From positions 1 through 12,204 of the forward strand of contig URWB01000071.1 in assembly GCA_900551415.1 (NCBI GenBank): DNA of 12,204 nucleotides, in the 5' to 3' direction. Below the pieces are notes generated by a model. It saw nothing but the letters and a program-made list of their open reading frames with translations, was not told where the DNA came from and did not search any database. The stretch is from an uncultured Eubacteriales bacterium. Lineage in GTDB: Bacteria; Bacillota; Clostridia; Peptostreptococcales; Anaerovoracaceae. Below, in pieces: positions 6,603 to 12,204 of this stretch (positions are counted from its first letter, which is position 1; every line of letters starts with the position of its first letter). Position numbers and translations under genes: made by a program.

Positions 6603-7538
6603 TCAATCGGCATCCGCAGTGTCGCGCCGGCGTCTGACCTGCGCACCGGCAATATTGATATGTCCGCCGCCGCCAAATTGTTCCGCAATCGCGGCTACAT
6701 TGCCGCGGCGTTTGGCGCGCAGACTGACGCGGACGCTGCCATCCTCCTGTTCCTTAAGGAACGCCGCGTACTCCACCCTGCTGATGCTGCGCATCTGTTC
6801 GACCACATCCTCGGTTTCCTCCGCAAGCGCGCCGGTCTTCGCGAGCATGTCCTGTGTCATATAGCAGATTGCCCCTTGACCGTCCCCGATCAAGCGAAGC
6901 GTTTCTAAGACCTTGGCCTCGATACGCTTGCGCTGCGGCCGCACGTTTTCATACAGCTCCACGCTGACGCGATTGCTGTCGATGCCCCAGTCGCAAAGCG
7001 CTGCGGCGATCTCAAAGGTGCGCTTGGTCGTATTGGAATACTGAAAGTTTCCGGTATCCGTCGTAATCGCGGCAAAGAGCGCCTCGCCGATTTCGGCATC
7101 CGGCTTTGTGCCCATTTCCAGCAGGAGCTGATAAATCAGTTCACCTGTCGCTGCCGCCTCCGCGTCCACATAATTGTAATCGCAAAAGCTGCTCGTTGTA
7201 TGATGGTGGTCGATGCAGATCGTCGTTTTGCCTCGCCGAAACGCTTCCTTCCTGCCCGGAAACCGGCTCTCGTCTCCGCAGTCTACGCAGACGGAGATAT
7301 CGACATCCGCAAAGATATCCGCGTCCGTCGTACAGCAGCCCCGATCCAAAAACCGCAGGTTCAGCGGGATTTCCTCTTCAAGCAGAATATACGCCCGCTT
7401 GCCCGCCGCGCGCAGCGCCTTGCAGAGCGCCGCGCAGGAGCCGAGCGCGTCTCCGTCCATATGGATATGTGGGTACAAAAGCACGTCATGTGCGCCGGCA
7501 AGCACCGCGCTGATCTCTTGAAACGTATTATTCTTCAT
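6603..7538 (-). CDS. nrnA: Bifunctional oligoribonuclease / PAP phosphatase NrnA (DHH family), C-terminus apparently frameshifted
   Basis: NrnA degrades 2-5-nt RNAs to mononucleotides and dephosphorylates pAp, using Mn2+ in the cytosol. From ATG 7538 the product has 311 residues. DHH-domain motifs are HIHMDGDALGS (24-34), VCVDCGD (83-89) and DHHH (110-113). The DHHA1 motif GGGGHINIAGA is at 289-299. The frame then becomes the basic tail QVRRRRDTADAD and stops at 6603. Another frame, from 6631 down to TGA 6535-6533, encodes 32 residues (AGATLRMPIDEACALLEQ, then a further helix) that look like the normal family C-terminus. A +1 shift (1 nt or 19 nt) near 6623-6650 therefore seems to have replaced the end. 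All catalytic residues remain, so it may still function. Upstream in-frame ATGs at 7553 and 7598 are possible starts; 7538 gives the usual length and overlaps rbfA slightly. Confidence 0.93.
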   Translation of the reverse strand: MKNNTFQEISAVLAGAHDVLLYPHIHMDGDALGSCAALCKALRAAGKRAYILLEEEIPLNLRFLDRGCCTTDADIFADVDISVCVDCGDESRFPGRKEAFRRGKTTICIDHHHTTSSFCDYNYVDAEAAATGELIYQLLLEMGTKPDAEIGEALFAAITTDTGNFQYSNTTKRTFEIAAALCDWGIDSNRVSVELYENVRPQRKRIEAKVLETLRLIGDGQGAICYMTQDMLAKTGALAEETEDVVEQMRSISRVEYAAFLKEQEDGSVRVSLRAKRRGNVAAIAEQFGGGGHINIAGAQVRRRRDTADAD

Positions 7539-7938
7539 CGCTTTGTTCTTCATCCTTCTGGTAGCTGTCAAAATCCATGCTGTCCAGAATCTCATCAATA
7601 TGTCTGCCGTAATCCATGGAGTGATCCATCTTGAAGATCAACTCCGGTATATGGCGTACCTTCACTTGTTTGGATATTTCCTTTTTGATGACGCCCTTGG
7701 CGCTCGCCAGTCCTGCGAGCACCTCGTCCTCAGCCTGCTTCTTTGCCTCCGCGTCCTGCGTGTCTGCCAGCAGAGACAGATAGCAGGTCGCGTAGCTGCC
7801 ATCGCGTGTCACGCTGACGCCGGAAACGCTGAGGATCTTGCCTGCCAGACGAGGGTCCTTGATTCCGTTAATCAGCATTTCACTGAGAATACGGCGGATC
7901 TCCTCGCCCAGTCTGCCCTGTCTATAACCTTTTCCCAT
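7528..7938 (-). CDS. rbfA: 30S ribosome-binding factor A
   Basis: RbfA is a small KH-like protein that binds immature 30S subunits, assists 16S rRNA 5'-end maturation and supports cold adaptation. The 136-residue product is of normal length. It shows GEEIRRILSEMLINGIKDPR near the N-terminus, the strand VSVTRDGSYATCYLS (41-55), the interrupted-KH AKG at 80-82 and the conserved RHIPELIFKMDHSMDYGRHI at 95-114. It ends in an acidic tail. The ATG follows AAAGGA with 6-nt spacing, 49 nt after infB. Its end overlaps the nrnA start. Confidence 0.97.
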   Translation of the reverse strand: MGKGYRQGRLGEEIRRILSEMLINGIKDPRLAGKILSVSGVSVTRDGSYATCYLSLLADTQDAEAKKQAEDEVLAGLASAKGVIKKEISKQVKVRHIPELIFKMDHSMDYGRHIDEILDSMDFDSYQKDEEQSDEE

Positions 7939-7962
7939 TTTCTGTCCTTTCTGTCAGCAGGC

Positions 7963-7986
7963 GGCAGGCAGCCATGGGAGCCTGCC
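7963..7986. repeat. Short palindromic (REP-like) hairpin between infB and rbfA
   Basis: GGCAGGC (7963-7969) and GCCTGCC (7980-7986) form a 7-bp stem around a 10-nt loop, starting one nucleotide after the infB stop. There is no U run, so it is not a terminator. GC-rich palindromes just after a stop codon are often dispersed repeats or RNA-processing sites. Only one copy is seen here, so 'REP-like' is inference. Confidence 0.4.
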
Positions 7987-7987
7987 C

Positions 7988-10864
7988 CTACTTTCTTTCC
8001 ACTTCAACCATGTGGAAGCATTCGATGACATCGCCTTCCTTGATATCGTTGTAGTTTTCGATACCGATACCGCATTCGTAGCCCTGCGCGACTTCTTTTG
8101 CGTCGTCCTTGAAACGCTTAAGTGAGGAAATCGTGCCCTCGTGGATGACGATTCCGTCACGCACTAAGCGGACCTCCGCGTTTCGGAGCACCTTGCCTTC
8201 CTGCACGTAGGCGCCGGCGATGATGCCGACATTCGGTACCTTGAAGGTGTTTCTGACTTCTGCCTTGCCGAGTACTTCCTCCTTGAATTCCGGATCGAGC
8301 ATACCCTTCATCGCGTCCTCCACATCGTTGAGAATATCGTAGATGACACGGTATAAGCGGATCTGGATATTTTCTCTGTCCGCGAAAGTCTGCACCGCCG
8401 TTGTCGGTCTGACGTTGAAACCGATGATGATGGAGCCGGTCGTTCCTGCTAGCATAACGTCGGATTCCGTAATGGTGCCGACGCCGGTATGGATGACCTT
8501 GACGCGTACATTTTCGTTGTTCAGTTTTTCCAGAGAAGATACGATTGCGCCGATGGAGCCCTGTACGTCGCCCTTGATGATGAGATTGAGGTCCTTGACT
8601 TCGCCCTCCTGAATCTGGCTGAAAAGCTGTTCGAGCGTGGTGCTCGCGTTTCTGGCGAGGATCTCTTCTCTGAGCTTCTGTTTTCTGTTTTCGGCGATTT
8701 CCTTCGCGATCTTATCCTGTTTGACCGCGTTGAATTCGTCGCCGGCTTCCGGTACTTCCGAAAGTCCGAGAATCTCGACCGCGGTGGCAGGTCCTGCTTT
8801 TTTGATTTCCTTGCCCTTGAAGTCTGTCATCAGACGGATTCTGCCGGAGCAGGTACCCGCGACAACCGACATGCCGCTCTTGAGCGTTCCGTTGGTGACC
8901 AGCAGGGTCGCGACCGGACCCTTGTTCTTGTCGAGTCTCGCTTCGATGACGGAACCCATCGCCAGACGGTTCGGGTTCGCGCGAAGCTCCAAAACCTCAG
9001 CCTGCAGCAAGATCATTTCCAGCAGATTGACAATGCCTTCTCCTGTCTTGGCGGATACCGGCACGCAGATGACATCTCCGCCCCAGTCCTCGACCAAAAG
9101 GCCGTGCTCGGTCAGTTCCTGTTTCACGCGGTCCGGATTGGCGCTCGGTTTATCCATCTTGTTGATGGCAACGATGATTGGAACGCCTGCTGCCTTCGCG
9201 TGGCTGATGGACTCGATGGTCTGCGGCATCACGCCGTCGTCTGCCGCGACAACCAGTACCGCGATATCGGTGATATGCGCGCCACGGGCACGCATTGCGG
9301 TGAATGCCTCGTGTCCCGGTGTATCGAGGAATACGATCTTCTGTCCGTTGATCATAACCTCGGACGCGCCGATATGCTGCGTGATGCCGCCGGACTCGGA
9401 GGCGGTGACGTTGGTCTTACGAATCGCGTCGAGCAGGGAGGTCTTACCATGGTCAACGTGTCCCATGACGGTGATGATCGGTGCTCTCGGCTTGAGATCT
9501 TCCTCTTTATCCTCAAAGAGCTCCAGACCTTCTTCTTCCTCTTCTTCTTCGACCTTGGCAACGACGACGCTGATGCCCAGATCGTCCGCCAGAATCATAA
9601 TGGTATCCTCGTCGATACTTTGGTTGATATTAGCCATGATACCCATCTTCATCAGCGCCATGATGACCTTGGATGTGGATACCCCGACCTGTTCACAGAA
9701 GCCGGCAACGGTGATCGGCGCGGTAATCGCGACAGTTCCGGTTGGAAGATCTTCCAGAATATCCTCTTCTTCCTCTACGACCGGCTTCGGTCTGTTGTGC
9801 TTCTTCGGTTTTGCCTGCTTCTCCAGGGAACGCTGTTGGATTCTCTCTTTATTCTTCTTGCCCTGGCTGCCGCCGTTATCCAACTTGGCGAATTTGTTTC
9901 TTTCTTTATCCGGATGAACGCGTTTTTCGACATTCTTCTGCGTCGGTTTCGTTTCCATCTTGGAAAGTGACGGGCGCTCGTCACGACCGCCGCCCTGACG
10001 GGTGCCTCTGCCCTGACCGCCTTGGCCCTGGCCGCCTCTGCCGCCCTGCGTTCTTCCGCCTTGACCGCCCTGCTGTCCATCACGGCTATCCCTGCGGTAA
10101 TCTCTCTGTCCGTCGCGGGTGCCTCTGCCGCCGCGATCGCCGCTCTGTCCGTCTCGGCTGTCTCTGCGAAAATCTCTTTGTCCGTCGCGCGATCCTCTGC
10201 CGCCGCGGTCTCCGCCCTGTCCGTCGCGGCTGTCTCGATTGTCTCTGCGGTAATCTCTCTGTCCGTCACGCGGAGGTCTTGCCTCTCGGTCTGCCTGGCG
10301 CTGCGGTCTTTGCTCGCGATTTTCACGCGGCGCGTACTCCGCCTTTGGCGCAGTGTCTTTCTTCGCGGCCGCAGCTTGCGGTTTCGCTTCTTCCTTTGCG
10401 GTCTGCGCCGGAGCCTCTGCTTTCGGTGCGGCTTCCGCTGCGGCTGCCTTCGGCGCCGGTGCCTGCGCAGCATGCACTTCTTCTGCGGGAACCTTTGGTT
10501 TCTCCGCTACCGGCGTTGCCGGTGCTGTTTCTGTTTTCGGCGCCGTTTCCGCCGCGGCATCCTTATTCCCGCGTTCCGCTACCTCTTTCGGCACGACCGG
10601 TTTACCCATCGGTTTGCCGATCGGCGGTTTTGCGCGGTTCTCTAACTCCTTGTTGACAACCGGAGTTCCAATCGGCGGTCTGTGTGCCGGTCTCTCCTGC
10701 TGCGCTGCCTGATGTTTTACCTGTTTATTCGCGCCCAGCGTTCTCACCTGGGAAATACTTGCCGCTTTTACGGTACCTCTCGGTTGTTCGTCCTTTTGGC
10801 CGTCGACCTTTTTTGGTGTCGCCTTTACGATTGTCGTCTCCTGTGTTTTACTTTCCTTTGCCAT
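7988..10864 (-). CDS. infB: Translation initiation factor IF-2
   Basis: IF-2 is the GTPase that places fMet-tRNA on the 30S subunit and promotes 50S joining. The product has 958 residues, well above the B. subtilis length of about 716. The excess is an N-terminal disordered region (1 to about 365): a Pro/Ala/Lys/Glu stretch (70-175), then Arg/Gly/Asp/Gln-rich tandem repeats (199-273) and a Gly/Gln/Arg run to 295. The IF2-N domain follows (about 372-430), then an acidic linker. The G domain shows GHVDHGKT at 468-475, DTPGHEAF and NKMD at 568-571, and SAKTGEG. Domains II, III and the fMet-tRNA-binding C-terminal barrel complete it. The ATG follows AGGAGG with 7-nt spacing and overlaps the ylxQ stop by one base (TGATG). 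Confidence 0.98.
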   Translation of the reverse strand: MAKESKTQETTIVKATPKKVDGQKDEQPRGTVKAASISQVRTLGANKQVKHQAAQQERPAHRPPIGTPVVNKELENRAKPPIGKPMGKPVVPKEVAERGNKDAAAETAPKTETAPATPVAEKPKVPAEEVHAAQAPAPKAAAAEAAPKAEAPAQTAKEEAKPQAAAAKKDTAPKAEYAPRENREQRPQRQADREARPPRDGQRDYRRDNRDSRDGQGGDRGGRGSRDGQRDFRRDSRDGQSGDRGGRGTRDGQRDYRRDSRDGQQGGQGGRTQGGRGGQGQGGQGRGTRQGGGRDERPSLSKMETKPTQKNVEKRVHPDKERNKFAKLDNGGSQGKKNKERIQQRSLEKQAKPKKHNRPKPVVEEEEDILEDLPTGTVAITAPITVAGFCEQVGVSTSKVIMALMKMGIMANINQSIDEDTIMILADDLGISVVVAKVEEEEEEEGLELFEDKEEDLKPRAPIITVMGHVDHGKTSLLDAIRKTNVTASESGGITQHIGASEVMINGQKIVFLDTPGHEAFTAMRARGAHITDIAVLVVAADDGVMPQTIESISHAKAAGVPIIVAINKMDKPSANPDRVKQELTEHGLLVEDWGGDVICVPVSAKTGEGIVNLLEMILLQAEVLELRANPNRLAMGSVIEARLDKNKGPVATLLVTNGTLKSGMSVVAGTCSGRIRLMTDFKGKEIKKAGPATAVEILGLSEVPEAGDEFNAVKQDKIAKEIAENRKQKLREEILARNASTTLEQLFSQIQEGEVKDLNLIIKGDVQGSIGAIVSSLEKLNNENVRVKVIHTGVGTITESDVMLAGTTGSIIIGFNVRPTTAVQTFADRENIQIRLYRVIYDILNDVEDAMKGMLDPEFKEEVLGKAEVRNTFKVPNVGIIAGAYVQEGKVLRNAEVRLVRDGIVIHEGTISSLKRFKDDAKEVAQGYECGIGIENYNDIKEGDVIECFHMVEVERK
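10046..10270 (-). repeat. Tandem coding repeat in infB (about 72 bp x 3)
   Basis: Three in-frame units encode residues 199-225 (27 aa), 226-249 (24 aa) and 250-273 (24 aa, diverged at its end). Each opens RDGQRDYRRD or RDGQRDFRRD, continues RDGQ, and the first two end GDRGGRG plus S/T. The DNA is similar between units (CTGTCCGTC-type blocks recur), so slippage or recombination probably created them. Confidence 0.85.
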
Positions 10865-11193
10865 CAGAACACCTCCTTCTCTGACGATTGCATATCATCA
10901 ATTTCTTTCAAAATAACCTCTGCGAAATTTGTATCTGTGATAGCGAAGATGCCCTTCCTCACAGTTCCTGTCATGTGTGAAAGGTCCTCCATCGTGCCGA
11001 ATATACGGTACGGCACGCGATATCTGCCCGCCAGCGATATCATTTTTTTGATCGAGTTTTCCGCAAGATCGTTCGCGAGAATGACAAGTTTTACTTTTTT
11101 CTTCTCCATCATGAACATGCAGGTATTGTACCCGTTCACAATCTTGCCTGCCTTGGCCGCAAAGCCGAGGTAACTCATCACCTTCGATCTCAT
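10864..11193 (-). CDS. ylxQ: L7Ae/L30e-family RNA-binding protein YlxQ
   Basis: This 109-residue protein is of the L7Ae-like kink-turn-binding family found between nusA and infB in Firmicutes. Seen: GFAAKAGKIVNG at 10-21, VILANDLAENS at 37-47, and a C-terminal half with VRKGIFAITDTNFAE. Family members bind K-turn RNAs; the cellular target in this context is not firmly known, but the operon suggests a ribosome or RNA-related role. Its ATG overlaps the ylxR stop (ATGA) and its stop overlaps the infB start (TGATG), so translation is coupled on both sides. Confidence 0.92.
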   Translation of the reverse strand: MRSKVMSYLGFAAKAGKIVNGYNTCMFMMEKKKVKLVILANDLAENSIKKMISLAGRYRVPYRIFGTMEDLSHMTGTVRKGIFAITDTNFAEVILKEIDDMQSSEKEVF

Positions 11194-11513
11194 GCGTCCT
11201 GCCCCTTTCCCGAACCGTCATCGCTCGCAGGCTCCAAATCGTCCAGCTCCGCGATACGCGCGAAAATCTCCTGTTTGACCTCCGGCGCGATTGTCATCGA
11301 AAAGGCACGTTCCAGTGCGCGGCGTTTATCCGCTTTTTCCAAACAATCCGGACTGTTCTTGCAGAGATACACGCCTCTGCCCTTGGCTCTGCCGCTCGGG
11401 TCCACACAGATTTGGCCTTCATAAAGCGCGATCCGCGTGAGCGTCTGTTTCTCCTTCGACTGCATGCAGCCGACGCATTTTCTCATGGGTACTTTTCGTT
11501 CTTTCAAAATCAT
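11190..11513 (-). CDS. ylxR: YlxR family (DUF448) RNA-binding protein
   Basis: The 107-residue product has the YlxR signature KVPMRKCVGCMQSKEK near the N-terminus and GRAKGRGVYLC at 41-51. Cysteines 13, 16, 51 and 57 could bind a metal, though this is only suggested by spacing. The family is basic and RNA-binding by structure; its exact role is unsettled (nucleoid or transcription-related functions have been proposed). The acidic tail after about residue 88 is less conserved. ATG 11513 overlaps the nusA stop (ATGA). The internal Met10 is a less likely start because homologues also have a short stretch before MRKCVGC. Confidence 0.93.
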   Translation of the reverse strand: MILKERKVPMRKCVGCMQSKEKQTLTRIALYEGQICVDPSGRAKGRGVYLCKNSPDCLEKADKRRALERAFSMTIAPEVKQEIFARIAELDDLEPASDDGSGKGQDA

Positions 11514-12204
11514 TCCTCCACGAAAGTGATCTCTTCTGCCTGCGGCTCGGCTGCGCAGGTTTCCGTAAGCGCTTCCGCATCCGCGGTTTCCGCAGGAGCA
11601 GCCGGTTCTGCCATCTCCGCTGATTCTGTCGTTTCCGATTCAGCGCGATAGTCCTCCATAGCGTCCACGTCATCCTCGTCAAGCTCTACAATGTCGGCCG
11701 CGCTCTCCTGTGCCGCGAGGAACTGTGAATGGCTCTTGATGTCGATCTTCCAGCCGCTGACCTTAGCTGCCAGTCTGACGTTCTGACCTTCCTTGCCGAT
11801 CGCAAGAGAAAGCTGATAGTCCGGTACCACGACCGTCGCCGCCTTTTCGCCGTCCTCCGCCGGAAGCACTTTTTCGACCTTGGCCGGGCTGAGTACGCTG
11901 GCGATCAATTCCTGCGGATCCTCGCTCCATGCGATGATGTCGATTTTTTCTCCGTGCAGCTCGTCAACGATGGCCTGCACACGCGCGCCGCGCGTACCGA
12001 CACAGGCGCCGACCGGATCGACGTTCTCGAATTCCGTATAAACCGCCATCTTGGTTCTGGAGCCGGCTTCTCTGGCGATACCCTTGATCTCAACGGTTCC
12101 GTCCTCAATCTCCGGTACCTCCAGTTCAAACAGGCGCTTGACCAGTCCAGGATGGGAGCGGGAAAGGAATACCTGCGGGCCCTTGTTGGTCTTTTTGACA
12201 TCCA
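11510..12204 (-). CDS. nusA: Transcription termination/antitermination factor NusA (C-terminal part)
   Basis: The gene runs off the window, leaving its last 230 codons. NusA binds RNA polymerase and nascent RNA to modulate pausing, termination and antitermination. The fragment begins at the end of the S1 domain (KGPQVFLSRSHPGLVKRLFE). KH1 follows (VDPVGACVGTRGARVQAIV, loop GTRG), then KH2 (LSLAIGKEGQNVRLAAKVSG, loop GKEG). An acidic Ala/Glu/Thr-rich tail of about 65 residues ends in EEITFVEE; it is likely disordered and replaces the AR repeats of proteobacterial NusA. It heads the visible part of the operon; rimP is expected upstream. Confidence 0.97.
   Translation of the reverse strand, partial: DVKKTNKGPQVFLSRSHPGLVKRLFELEVPEIEDGTVEIKGIAREAGSRTKMAVYTEFENVDPVGACVGTRGARVQAIVDELHGEKIDIIAWSEDPQELIASVLSPAKVEKVLPAEDGEKAATVVVPDYQLSLAIGKEGQNVRLAAKVSGWKIDIKSHSQFLAAQESAADIVELDEDDVDAMEDYRAESETTESAEMAEPAAPAETADAEALTETCAAEPQAEEITFVEE

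Noticed and set aside
9742..10712. Direct repeats at about 10046-10270 considered as a CRISPR array or satellite
   Set aside because: The units are in frame with IF-2, diverge at codon level and lack unique spacers, so they are coding repeats.

Overview
The window looks chromosomal and most likely comes from a Clostridia-type Firmicute. The main evidence is the classic Firmicute order nusA-ylxR-ylxQ-infB-rbfA-nrnA-truB-ribF, followed by rpsO and pnp, all on the minus strand and filling about 1804-12204. NrnA, YlxR and YlxQ in this setting are Firmicute hallmarks, and the IF-2 has the long low-complexity N-terminus common in GC-richer Clostridia. I cannot place it more finely.

Layout. Positions 1-55 are the 3' half of a tRNA-Ser (anticodon CGA), followed at once by an intrinsic terminator. 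A spacer with no recognisable gene follows. At 309-1700 lies an AT-richer plus-strand two-gene cassette with a consensus promoter and a dyad on its start region. Its first gene encodes an HTH domain fused to a DUF3990-like (ADP-ribosyltransferase-fold) domain. Its second gene, coupled by an ATGA overlap, encodes an unrecognised small protein that is probably its partner. Both genes appear to carry an in-frame TGA: one at codon 9 after the Shine-Dalgarno-backed start, one at codon 91 of the second gene. The cassette therefore looks like a recently decayed toxin-antitoxin-like module. A hairpin at 1720-1763 lies between it and the convergent housekeeping operon and can terminate both.

The minus-strand operon couples transcription (NusA), translation initiation (IF-2), ribosome assembly (RbfA, YlxQ/YlxR), tRNA modification (TruB), RNA turnover (NrnA, PNPase) and flavin cofactor synthesis (RibF). 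Many junctions are ATGA or TGATG overlaps. rpsO has its own strong promoter and a structured leader, and a terminator-like hairpin separates rpsO from pnp, so rpsO-pnp is a second transcription unit.

Beyond the two TGA codons, the end of nrnA looks frameshifted: the normal C-terminus is encoded in another frame up to 6533. IF-2 carries three tandem copies of a 24-27-residue Arg/Asp/Gly/Gln-rich repeat. Apart from the cassette, I see no evidence for a new system; the operon is ordinary.
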